Part shown: one piece after another, positions 7,514-14,526 of the stretch
Layout of the letters: every line of letters starts with the position of its first letter
Position numbering within the stretch: the first letter of the stretch is position 1
Assembly (NCBI GenBank): GCA_023412455.1
Contig: JAEYNQ010000063.1
Span: 1 to 34,783 of the forward strand
DNA from: Bacillota bacterium
Lineage (GTDB): Bacteria; Bacillota; Clostridia; Lachnospirales; Cellulosilyticaceae
Direction: 5' to 3'
Length of the DNA: 34,783 bases
Translations under genes and position numbers: made by a program
The notes under the pieces: generated by a model
The model's database searches: none
What the model saw: only the letters and a program-made list of their open reading frames with translations
Told to the model about the DNA's origin: nothing

Positions 7514-9388
7514 TTATTTGCTCTCTTTCTCACATAATCTTCGTATTTGCTCACTGATGTCTCTTGGTGTAAGACCTTCTTTTTCTAATAGACTAGAAAG
7601 ATCTCCATGCTCTATAATCCCTGTTTTATAGCCAAAGGCACGTCCCTTTGGAGTCTGGCCTTCTTGTAAAAGCATGCTAAAGACTTTTTCTCCAAATCCT
7701 CCTAATAGTATACCATCTTCTAAGGTAAAGAGATAGTCATATTCCTGAGCCACTTTCAGAAGACCTTCTTGGTCTAAAGGCCAGCAACAGGGGGCCTCTA
7801 TAACAGCTACATCACTGCCTTGCTCTCTTAGTAGGTCACTTGTCTCTAAGGCTAATCCCACAAATTTTCCATAGGTTAATATAGCCTTATTATTACCAGA
7901 TTTTAACGTTTTCAAACTTACATCCTTATAGTCATGATGATATACTGTATCCAATTGAGCTGTCCCCCTAGGATAGCGAATGGCCACAGGTGCATTCAGA
8001 CTTAAGGCGTAGCGTAAGGCTCCTTCTATTTCCTGTGGTACCTTAGGGGCTAATAGATGCATATTGGGCATACTACTTAGAAAAGCCACATCATAAATGC
8101 CTTGATGGGTTGCGCCATCTTCTCCTACTAAACCTGCTCGATCGATGGCAAAAATTACAGGCAGATTTTGCAAGCATACATCATGCAAAATCTGATCATA
8201 GGCTCTTTGCAAGAAAGAGGAATAAATAGCTACTACTGGGCGAATACACTGAGCCGCTAATCCTGCAGCAAAGGTAACGCCATGTTGTTCAGCAATGCCT
8301 ACATCATAAAAACGTTTTTTATAAGCTTTAGTAAAATCCAGTAATCCTGTTCCATCAGGCATAGCTGCCGAAATAGCTACCACATCTTCTCTTTCTGATG
8401 CCACTTGACACATGGCTTCACCAAAAGCTGCTGAAAAGGTTTTTGCTTCCTGTGCTTTCCTGACTTTGCCCGTAGCAATATCAAAGGCAGCTATCCCATG
8501 AAAAGCGGAAGGATTTTCTTCTGCTAAACGGTAACCTTTACCCTTTTTGGTTTTTACATGAATAAGGACAGGTCCCTTCATCTCTTTAGCATTTTCTAAA
8601 ATATCTATAAGCTCCTCGTAAGAATGACCATCAATAGGTCCTAAATAGGTTACACCTAACTGCTCAAATAGGGTATTTTCAATCAAAAAGCTTTTTACCT
8701 TTCCCTTGGTTCGCTTAATGGTATGAACCATTTGCTCTCCAATAACAGGTACATGACTAAGGGCATCTTCTACTCCTTCTTTTGCTCTTAGGTAATCTCT
8801 GCTGGAGCGAAGTTTCGTTAAATACTTCACCATCCCACCTACATTTTTAGAAATAGACATCTCATTGTCATTAAGGATAACAATGAGATGGGTATGTCCA
8901 CGACCAGCATTATTCAGTGCCTCAAAAGCCATGCCACCTGTTAAAGCCCCATCTCCAATGACTGCAATCACTTGGTTCTTCTCACCCTTTAAGTCTCGGG
9001 CTACAGCCATACCAAGGGCAGAAGATATAGAAGTCGAACTATGTCCTGTTTCAAAGACATCATGTATACTCTCTTTTCTCTTTGGAAAACCACTCATGCC
9101 CCCAAACTTTCTAAGGGTCTGAAAGCCTTTGCGTCTCCCTGTTAATAATTTATGCACATAAGCTTGATGACCTACATCCCATATGATCTTATCCTCAGGT
9201 GAATTAAAAACATAATGAAGGGCAATGCTTAACTCCACTACACCTAAATTAGAAGCCAAGTGGCCACCTGTTTGGGACAAGGATTGAACAAGGAACTGCC
9301 TAATCTCCTTAGCAAGTTCTGGGAGCTCCTCTTCTTTTAAGGCCTTTATATCTTCTGGCCCTTTTATTTGCTTTAATAAACTTAGCAT
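7514..9388 (-). CDS. dxs: 1-deoxy-D-xylulose-5-phosphate synthase
   Basis: Thiamine-diphosphate enzyme that condenses pyruvate and glyceraldehyde 3-phosphate into DXP, the first step of the MEP isoprenoid pathway. The 624 residues match family length. Visible features are GGHLASNLG at 41-49, DVGHQAYVHK at 71-80, the ThDP motif starting GDG at 145 and ending in the LNDNE segment near 172, and the catalytic glutamate Glu367 in DVGIAEQHG. The C-terminal transketolase domain is complete. The gene lies downstream of the OLE-oapA unit, with a terminator between, and begins the dxs-tlyA-nadK-argR-recN string. Its product feeds the prenyl synthase encoded by ispA on the other side of OLE. Confidence 0.97.
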   Translation of the reverse strand: MLSLLKQIKGPEDIKALKEEELPELAKEIRQFLVQSLSQTGGHLASNLGVVELSIALHYVFNSPEDKIIWDVGHQAYVHKLLTGRRKGFQTLRKFGGMSGFPKRKESIHDVFETGHSSTSISSALGMAVARDLKGEKNQVIAVIGDGALTGGMAFEALNNAGRGHTHLIVILNDNEMSISKNVGGMVKYLTKLRSSRDYLRAKEGVEDALSHVPVIGEQMVHTIKRTKGKVKSFLIENTLFEQLGVTYLGPIDGHSYEELIDILENAKEMKGPVLIHVKTKKGKGYRLAEENPSAFHGIAAFDIATGKVRKAQEAKTFSAAFGEAMCQVASEREDVVAISAAMPDGTGLLDFTKAYKKRFYDVGIAEQHGVTFAAGLAAQCIRPVVAIYSSFLQRAYDQILHDVCLQNLPVIFAIDRAGLVGEDGATHQGIYDVAFLSSMPNMHLLAPKVPQEIEGALRYALSLNAPVAIRYPRGTAQLDTVYHHDYKDVSLKTLKSGNNKAILTYGKFVGLALETSDLLREQGSDVAVIEAPCCWPLDQEGLLKVAQEYDYLFTLEDGILLGGFGEKVFSMLLQEGQTPKGRAFGYKTGIIEHGDLSSLLEKEGLTPRDISEQIRRLCEKESK

Positions 9389-9425
9389 ACAACAGCCTCA
9401 CTTTTATTTTAGTCTCTATTTTGGT

Positions 9426-9456
9426 AGTATAAGCCTATTATTTAAAAAAATGACAA
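9426..9456 (-). promoter_or_regulatory. Possible promoter for dxs inside the oapA terminator
   Basis: TATACT (9426-9431) resembles a -10 box. TTGTCA in the oapA terminator arm (9451-9456) resembles a -35 box, but the spacer is 19 bases, longer than ideal. A promoter is expected here because a strong terminator precedes dxs. Confidence 0.35.
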
Positions 9457-9473
9457 CCCCATTGATTGTCATT
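9443..9473 (-). terminator. Terminator of the OLE-oapA unit
   Basis: A perfect 8-bp stem, AATGACAA with TTGTCATT (9449-9456 and 9466-9473), has a 9-base loop and a following T run on the minus strand. It begins immediately after the oapA stop codon and closes the unit before dxs. Confidence 0.88.
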
Positions 9474-10061
9474 CTAGTTCTTTTTTATAAAGAATACGCG
9501 CTTGATATAATAGATACATACTCCAACATAATAAACAATGTATCTAGCTCTTTCAATGGCATAGGTTTTGCCTAGGGCCTTTCCTCCTACTGTCATAGCA
9601 GCCACAAAGCCACTCATAGCAATTGACAATAAAATAGATTGATAACCAAACCCTTCTTCCAAAGCCACTACAATCGCTGTACCCGTACTACCTGATATAA
9701 TTCCTGCAATATCGCCGATAACATCGTTAAAAATATTAGCTACCATAGGTGCATTACGCACCAGCTTAATACTCTCACTGGCCCCTTTCACTTTTTGAGC
9801 TGCCATAGAATGAAAAGTTACCTCATCAACTGAAACAACTGCATTACCGATGCCATCACAAATAATTCCTATTATAATAATGCTAATCAGCATCATAAAG
9901 GCTACTAAAAGAGGCACATCTGCCATAAGTACTTCAAAAATATAACTGAAAGACATAGCAATTACAAAAGTAGTCCCTATAATCAAACTAAGTGTCTTCA
10001 TCGATTGCTTTTTGAGCTTAACTTTTTTAAATTTGACTTTCATTTTTTGAGGTCTTGACAT
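9474..10061 (-). CDS. oapA: OapA, membrane partner protein of OLE RNA
   Basis: I identify this 195-residue protein as the OLE-associated protein OapA, which in Bacillus halodurans binds OLE RNA and brings it to the membrane. The start is very basic (about 8-19, KVKFKKVKLKKQ), suited to RNA or lipid contact. Hydrophobic segments lie near 22-46, 49-68, 118-135 and 141-160, consistent with the four membrane helices described for the family. The intervening loop contains DGIGNAVVSVDEVTFHSMAA and RNAPMVANIFNDVIGD, which look strongly conserved in type. The ATG lies 10 bases after a GGAG and 21 bases beyond the base of the OLE terminal helix, with no terminator between. The assignment rests on position, topology and remembered family features; an alignment would settle it. 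Confidence 0.88.
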   Translation of the reverse strand: MSRPQKMKVKFKKVKLKKQSMKTLSLIIGTTFVIAMSFSYIFEVLMADVPLLVAFMMLISIIIIGIICDGIGNAVVSVDEVTFHSMAAQKVKGASESIKLVRNAPMVANIFNDVIGDIAGIISGSTGTAIVVALEEGFGYQSILLSIAMSGFVAAMTVGGKALGKTYAIERARYIVYYVGVCIYYIKRVFFIKKN

Positions 10062-10082
10062 TTACTCTTTGCTCCTTTAACT

Positions 10083-10718
10083 AGCGACTTATCACCCACT
10101 CTTCAAAAGATAAGACAATTCCAAATGTAAATTTTGTGGTATATAGTCTAGCAGGTTTTCCCAAGCTTCTACTTTTTTGTCGCCAAATAAGCGGTTTCCC
10201 TTTAAAGAAGCCTCAGAGCTAAGCTCCGCGCCAGATCACCTTAAAGCCACACTGTAATCCATTTGAAACCTTCCGTAAGAAACAGTCTAGGAGTTTTCCT
10301 CGAAGCAAGCTATTATGTTCCTATCCTCTTTTGCGAATCAGGTTTCTACCCACAATCCTCTCTCTTCCTTGGCCAAGAAAGAAAAAGGTAAATGAGTGTC
10401 CTCCCTCCATCACTCAAGGCAGGCTACTCTACCCACAGCCTATACCGCATGGTAGGTTTCATCCTAAGTCATACATTATTCCCATAGGAATAAGCACAAG
10501 CATAGGTCTCCACGGTAAAAGGGTCAACGCCCATATGCCCTTATGGATCGCCCTTAAACCTTAACTCCCAGCCTCAGCCCATAGCGGGGCGCTACAAGCC
10601 AACACCAGGAACTTCATCGATATGCCCTAAAACGGATTTTTAGGCCCGTCTTCAAAACATACTAGCTTGACTAGAATACTGCATCTTATCTTTTGAAAAG
10701 CGTGTCATAAGTCGCTTT
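10083..10718 (-). ncRNA. ole: OLE RNA (ornate, large, extremophilic)
   Basis: About 636 nt of non-coding RNA. The ends pair: 10707-10716 (AGCGACTTAT in the RNA) matches 10083-10092 perfectly, and helices continue inward to 10685 and 10114 over about 32 positions with very few mismatches. Internal hairpins include 10626-10644 (CCTAAAA/TTTTAGG), 10476-10493 (TTATTCC/GGAATAA), 10393-10416 (TGAGTG/CACTCA) and 10364-10381 around a GGCC loop. There is no credible reading frame. Length (known OLE is about 600 nt), the oapA gene just downstream and the ispA/dxs/recN neighbourhood are all diagnostic of OLE. In B. halodurans OLE forms a membrane ribonucleoprotein needed under alcohol, cold and magnesium stress. 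The 5' end is predicted from the promoter; the 3' end is the helix edge and may be made by processing. Confidence 0.9.
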
Positions 10719-10724
10719 TAACAC

Positions 10725-10753
10725 ATTATAGCAGTCTCAACTTTTTTTTTCAA
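10725..10753 (-). promoter_or_regulatory. Strong SigA promoter of OLE RNA
   Basis: TTGAAA (10748-10753), a 17-base spacer and a perfect TATAAT (10725-10730) preceded by TGC, an extended -10. The predicted start near 10718 is one or two bases before the OLE terminal helix. It occupies the short gap after the PAP2-like gene. Confidence 0.85.
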
Positions 10754-10759
10754 CTGCCT

Positions 10760-11209
10760 TTATACACCAAAGAAAATTAAGGCAATAATAATACCCAAAA
10801 TAGCACCCGCTAATACTTGAAGAGGTGTATGACCTAAAATTTCTTTTAAACGTTCTTCCGGATTGAGATTGGGGTCACCTAATATCTCTATAATCTGATT
10901 AATCCTTTCCGCTTGTTTACCTGCTTGCAAGCGTACATGGGCTGCATCGTACATGACAATACAACTAAAAACGGCTGCCACAGAAAAAAGAGGCTGATCA
11001 TAACCATAAAGTTGACCTATACTTATAGCCAATGCCATGACAAAAGAGCTATGAGAACTAGGCATTCCCCCTGATGCAAAAAACAAACTAAGGTCTAAAC
11101 GATGTTCATTAAAAAGAGTAATGACTATTTTTAATACTTGCGCTGTAAACCAGCTTAATACGGCTACCCATAAAACAGAATTTCTACTAAGTTGCGTAAT
11201 ATAGGTCAT
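10760..11209 (-). CDS. YuiD-type divergent PAP2 family membrane protein
   Basis: A 149-residue integral membrane protein of the divergent PAP2 (acid phosphatase/vanadium haloperoxidase related, DUF212) family. It has four or five hydrophobic segments (about 10-33, 55-67, 73-88, 130-148). Family motifs are GGMPSSHSS (47-55), YDAAHVRLQAGKQAERIN (starting near 87) and ILGHTPLQVLAGAILG in the C-terminal part. The PSSHSS and late histidine resemble phosphatase motifs of lipid phosphatases. By inference it may act on a prenyl or other lipid phosphate, which fits its place 9 bases after ispA. Its true substrate is unknown. It is the last gene before the OLE promoter. Confidence 0.87.
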   Translation of the reverse strand: MTYITQLSRNSVLWVAVLSWFTAQVLKIVITLFNEHRLDLSLFFASGGMPSSHSSFVMALAISIGQLYGYDQPLFSVAAVFSCIVMYDAAHVRLQAGKQAERINQIIEILGDPNLNPEERLKEILGHTPLQVLAGAILGIIIALIFFGV

Positions 11210-11218
11210 CGCTACCTC

Positions 11219-12094
11219 CTATTTTTTTCTTTTTATAAGCCTTTTGGCAAGCTCAGCTAGAAGCTGTGTATCCCCTTGTACATATTGTAACATAGCAAGT
11301 GCCTTATCTGTTAATTCATTGGCAATGGCGTAGCATTCTTCTATGGAATAAAAACTCAGATAGGTATTTTTTTGATTTTTAGTATCACTGTGTACGGGCT
11401 TTCCTAGTTCTTCGTCAGTAGACGTAGCATCTAAAATGTCATCTATGATTTGAAAGACCTTTCCTATATATTTTCCATAAGCTTCTAGAGCTGCGACTTC
11501 TTGACTTGAACCTAAGCCTAATACGGCTCCCATTTTAGTAGCTGCAGCAAGAAGCGCGCCTGTCTTATGGAGGTGAATACAATCTAAAGTCTCTAAATCA
11601 ATGGTCTTATTCTCACTTTCCATATCCAGTATTTGGCCACCTACCATTCCCTCCATACCACTGGCATAACTTAAAATATGGGCCGCTTGTACTCGCTCTA
11701 GGCCCCCTTGCCTTAATGCATCGCCTAACATCAGCTGAAATGCTTCTGTTAAAAGGGCATCCCCTGCTAAAATAGCGGTAGCTTCATCAAAGGCCACATG
11801 ATTGGTGGGTTTTCCACGCCTTAAATCATCATTGTCCATAGCCGGCAAATCGTCATGTATCAGTGAATAAGTATGAATCATCTCAATGGCCATAAGATAA
11901 CTAGAAATATCCTCTTTTCCACCTACGGCCTCATAACAAAGTTGCATAAGTACAGGACGAATCCTTTTACCACCTGCCATAAGACTATAGCGCATCGCTT
12001 CTTGAAGGCGACTAAAAGGTCCCTGGGGGTGGCCAATAGCCTCTTCCATCCATTGATTCATTTGTTCTTGATACATTTCGAGTGTCTTTTTCAT
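11219..12094 (-). CDS. ispA: Polyprenyl synthetase (farnesyl/geranylgeranyl diphosphate synthase)
   Basis: Trans-prenyl transferase that lengthens allylic diphosphates with isopentenyl diphosphate, feeding undecaprenyl phosphate and other isoprenoids. The 291-residue protein has GGKRIRP at 41-47, first aspartate motif DDLPAMD at 81-87 followed by NDDLRRGKPT, and second motif DDILD at 218-222. The first motif has four residues between its aspartates, as in bacterial farnesyl synthases. Product length cannot be fixed by eye. The ATG overlaps the xseB stop (ATGA), the usual xseB-ispA coupling. With dxs it brackets the OLE-oapA unit. Confidence 0.94.
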   Translation of the reverse strand: MKKTLEMYQEQMNQWMEEAIGHPQGPFSRLQEAMRYSLMAGGKRIRPVLMQLCYEAVGGKEDISSYLMAIEMIHTYSLIHDDLPAMDNDDLRRGKPTNHVAFDEATAILAGDALLTEAFQLMLGDALRQGGLERVQAAHILSYASGMEGMVGGQILDMESENKTIDLETLDCIHLHKTGALLAAATKMGAVLGLGSSQEVAALEAYGKYIGKVFQIIDDILDATSTDEELGKPVHSDTKNQKNTYLSFYSIEECYAIANELTDKALAMLQYVQGDTQLLAELAKRLIKRKK

Positions 12095-12315
12095 TCTTCC
12101 TCCACCCCTTCTAGCTTTTTATACCCTTCCTGCTCATAGACAAAAATCTCTTGCTCAGCCTGTTTAAGGACATTTAAACATTGACTGGCTAAATCTATCC
12201 CCGTTTTATACTTTTTGATACTTTCTTCTAAAGTGACATTGCCCTCCTCAAGGTTCCTAATGATTTCCTCTAGTTCACCTAGAGCTTCTTCAAATTTTTT
12301 TTGTTTTCTAGCCAT
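12091..12315 (-). CDS. xseB: Exodeoxyribonuclease VII small subunit
   Basis: Small subunit of exonuclease VII, which degrades single-stranded DNA from both ends; several copies coat each XseA. With the start at 12315 it is 74 residues, the usual size. The sequence FEEALGELEEIIRNLEEGNVTLEESIKKYKTG is the characteristic helical hairpin, quoted here by segments: FEEALGELEEII, then NVTLEESIKKY. I chose the ATG at 12315 because a GAGGAG site lies just before it and it leaves a 4-base gap after xseA. The longer frame would overlap xseA by 41 bases and add an atypical tail. Confidence 0.93.
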   Translation of the reverse strand: MARKQKKFEEALGELEEIIRNLEEGNVTLEESIKKYKTGIDLASQCLNVLKQAEQEIFVYEQEGYKKLEGVEEE

Positions 12316-12319
12316 CTTT

Positions 12320-13519
12320 TTACTCCTCTTCCTGGACCTTAATACCCAGACTTCCATCACTTAATGTCAGGCAAAGCTTTTCACCTGTTTGAACTTGCTT
12401 TACAGAAGTAACTAACTCACCTTCCTTATTGGTTACTAAACTATATCCACGCTTAAGCGTAGTGAAAGGGGAAAGTTTCTCAAGCTTTTCAACTGCCCAT
12501 TCATAAAGCCTTGCTTTTTCTTGAATACGCTGTTTATATCCTTTTTGCAGACGATTCATTAACTCATCTACCTCTTGCATTTTATCTTTATAAAATTTGT
12601 CTTTTGAACGATAAACAGGCCGACTTAAAAGCGCCTCTAGTTTACCTTGGGCTAAAGAAAGACGTTGCCTCATCATATAAGTAAGCTGTGTCATATAACG
12701 ATTTATTTGTTCTTCTAATTCTTGCTTGGAAGGAATGACTAATTCTGCTGCTGCAGAAGGTGTAGCTGCACGAAGATCACTGACAAAATCAGCTATTGTA
12801 AAATCAATCTCATGGCCAACTGCTGAAACAATAGGGAGCCGTGAAGCAAAAATAGCCCTTGCCACTTCCTCCTCATTAAAAGCCCAAAGGTCCTCAATAG
12901 AACCTCCACCACGTCCCACAATCAGCACGTCCACTAGGCCATCTTCATTGGCCCTCTTAATGGCTTCTACAATCTCAGCAACAGCTAACTCACCTTGTAC
13001 ATGAACAGGGTAAATATAAAGAGGAATACTGGCATTTCGCCTTTTAGAAATCTGACAAATATCTTGAATGGCTGCCCCTGTGCCAGAGGTAATGATACCT
13101 ACCCTTTGAGGATAAGTGGGAATCTGCTTTTTATATTGGGGGTTAAATAATCCTTCTCCTTCAAGTTGCTTTTTAAGGGCTTCAAAACGTTCATACAAGA
13201 GTCCTCTTCCTTGCTTTTCAATATCAAAAACATAAGCTTGATAAGCTCCTGTCTTTTCATAAATAGTCACTCTAGCCCTTGCAAATATCTTCATACCTTC
13301 CGTCAATCGAAAAGTAAGCTTCGCTGCATCTCTACTAAAAAGTACGGCACTTATACCAGCTTTTTCATCTTTAATGGTAAAGTACACATGACCTGATTGA
13401 TGGTATTTACAATTAGATATTTCACCAGAAACCCATACATCACTTAGTATATAATCTTGTTCAATAAGTCCACTGACATAGTGGTTAAGCTGCCAAACGG
13501 ATAAGACCTTTCTCTTCAT
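12320..13519 (-). CDS. xseA: Exodeoxyribonuclease VII large subunit
   Basis: Catalytic subunit of exonuclease VII. The 399-residue protein has an N-terminal OB-fold (about 1-100, SVWQLNHYVSGLIEQD and VWVSGEISN), a catalytic domain with GIITSGTGAAIQDI near 142, VGRGGGSIEDLWAFN near 202 and SAVGHEIDFTIADFVSDLRA near 231, and a long helical C-terminal arm. The fully conserved GRGGGS and GHEID motifs are intact. It starts 2 bases after nusB, whose end carries its GAGG ribosome binding site, and runs into xseB. Confidence 0.96.
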   Translation of the reverse strand: MKRKVLSVWQLNHYVSGLIEQDYILSDVWVSGEISNCKYHQSGHVYFTIKDEKAGISAVLFSRDAAKLTFRLTEGMKIFARARVTIYEKTGAYQAYVFDIEKQGRGLLYERFEALKKQLEGEGLFNPQYKKQIPTYPQRVGIITSGTGAAIQDICQISKRRNASIPLYIYPVHVQGELAVAEIVEAIKRANEDGLVDVLIVGRGGGSIEDLWAFNEEEVARAIFASRLPIVSAVGHEIDFTIADFVSDLRAATPSAAAELVIPSKQELEEQINRYMTQLTYMMRQRLSLAQGKLEALLSRPVYRSKDKFYKDKMQEVDELMNRLQKGYKQRIQEKARLYEWAVEKLEKLSPFTTLKRGYSLVTNKEGELVTSVKQVQTGEKLCLTLSDGSLGIKVQEEE

Positions 13520-13521
13520 CT

Positions 13522-13959
13522 CTAGTCCTCTATTAATTTGATGATATTTCCTAAAACACCATTGATAAACTTAGGGGATTTGTCAGTACTATATGCTTTT
13601 GCTATCTCTACAGCTTCATTGACAACGACTTTAGGTGGAATGTCTTTCTCCCATTTGAGTTCATAGATGGCTAAGCGTAAAATCATATGATCCACTTTTG
13701 CAATACGCTGTAAGGACCAATTGGTAGCACTTTGTTTAATAAGGGCATCAATTTCTTCCAGATGCTCTAATACACCGTGGTATTCTCTTTCAATAAACTG
13801 AAACATAGGGTTATTGTTTCCTTTTTGATGCTTTAACTTCTCTTCTTCTCTTAGTTGGGCACAATGTTCTTCTAAAAGTCGCTCTCTCTCCTGCTCCTCA
13901 TGAAAATCACAGGCAAACAGCATTTGCATAATAGCCTCTCTGGCTTCTCTTCTAGTCAT
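13522..13959 (-). CDS. nusB: NusB transcription antitermination factor
   Basis: RNA-binding factor that with NusE (ribosomal protein S10) binds boxA and aids rRNA antitermination. The 145 residues show the all-helical NusB signatures: TRREAREAIMQMLFACDF at the start and PPKVVVNEAVEIAKAYSTDK then FINGVLGNII near the end. The family usually has about 130-150 residues. AGGAGG lies six bases before the ATG. It is preceded by a perfect stem-loop described separately and followed almost without gap by xseA. Confidence 0.95.
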   Translation of the reverse strand: MTRREAREAIMQMLFACDFHEEQERERLLEEHCAQLREEEKLKHQKGNNNPMFQFIEREYHGVLEHLEEIDALIKQSATNWSLQRIAKVDHMILRLAIYELKWEKDIPPKVVVNEAVEIAKAYSTDKSPKFINGVLGNIIKLIED

Positions 13960-13976
13960 TTCTTCCTCCTTAGTAA

Positions 13977-14008
13977 TTAAGCTAACCCCTCTAAAAGGGT
14001 TAGCTTAA
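13977..14008 (-). other. Perfect stem-loop between yqhY and nusB
   Basis: TTAAGCTAACCC pairs perfectly with GGGTTAGCTTAA (13977-13988 and 13997-14008), giving a 12-bp stem and an 8-base loop. On the minus strand it is followed by TTACTAAGGAGG, the nusB ribosome binding site, not by a U tract. It may be a weak terminator, a processing site or an mRNA-stabilising element that sets nusB levels. Confidence 0.6.
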
Positions 14009-14022
14009 GGTTCTTCCTGTAT

Positions 14023-14409
14023 TTAAGCTTCTTTTTGTTCCTTATCAAAGGTTACACCCACTACATGGATATTGACAGAGGCAACATGTAATCCCGTCAT
14101 AGTCTCTACTGAATTCTTAACCTTTTCTTGTACTTCTAAACATACTTTATTAATTTTTACCCCATATTTCACAATGGCAGCTACATCAATGAATACTTCA
14201 CCTTGAGCCACTTCCACCTTTACACCTTTTGGTGATTTTTTGCGACTAATAGCTGCTTGCACAAAATCTGCTTTCGTTTGAGCAGTATCTACCATACCTT
14301 GTACTTCTAAGGCAGCAATCTCAGCGATGACAGCAATCACATCATCTGCAATTTGTACCTGGTCTGTTTCGCTTTCTGTATCTATCCCTATAATTTGTTC
14401 TTCATTCAT
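14023..14409 (-). CDS. yqhY: Asp23/Gls24 family envelope stress response protein (YqhY)
   Basis: A 128-residue member of the Asp23/Gls24 family. The family is linked to envelope stress, and YqhY in Bacillus has been linked to acetyl-CoA carboxylase control. The core has IGIDTESETDQVQIADDVIA and then AAIVKYGVKINKVCLEVQEKV and VVGVTFDKE. I place the start at 14409 because AGGAGG lies inside the longer frame that begins at 14430, with correct spacing only for this ATG. It is the first gene after a SigA-like promoter and leads the yqhY-nusB-xseA-xseB-ispA string, a conserved Firmicute order. Confidence 0.9.
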   Translation of the reverse strand: MNEEQIIGIDTESETDQVQIADDVIAVIAEIAALEVQGMVDTAQTKADFVQAAISRKKSPKGVKVEVAQGEVFIDVAAIVKYGVKINKVCLEVQEKVKNSVETMTGLHVASVNIHVVGVTFDKEQKEA

Positions 14410-14452
14410 GTCATAGACCTCCTTATACACTATATCTTTTTCTTATTCTCTT

Positions 14453-14481
14453 ATTATATACAAAAAATAAGGGCGTTGCAA
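14453..14481 (-). promoter_or_regulatory. SigA promoter for the yqhY-nusB-xse-ispA operon
   Basis: TTGCAA (14476-14481), a 17-base spacer and TATAAT (14453-14458) on the minus strand, predicting a start near 14446. The -35 box lies within the spoIIIAH terminator hairpin, so operon end and operon start overlap. Confidence 0.7.
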
Positions 14482-14498
14482 TTTATTTTACAACGTCC
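14462..14498 (-). terminator. Terminator of the spoIIIA operon
   Basis: GGACGTTG with CAACGCCC (14491-14498 and 14471-14478), one A-C mismatch, a 12-base loop and then TTATTTTTT on the minus strand. It lies about 30 bases after the spoIIIAH stop. Confidence 0.75.
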
Positions 14499-14526
14499 AC
14501 TTGCTAGAAGCCCACCTTTTAACTAT

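Noticed and set aside
10331..10564. A 77-codon open frame on the plus strand within the large intergenic gap
   Set aside because: It lies antisense to the structured OLE RNA, has no ribosome binding site and a composition unlike the neighbouring proteins.
10062..10759. Possibility that the 700-base gap is a decayed protein gene or a riboswitch cluster
   Set aside because: End-to-end pairing over about 32 positions, multiple hairpins, a strong promoter at the helix edge and the downstream oapA fit a single long RNA much better; no coding remnants were seen in either strand.
12726..13004. A 92-codon plus-strand frame opposite xseA
   Set aside because: Ser/Ala/Thr-rich shadow of the conserved xseA GRGGGS and GHEID region.
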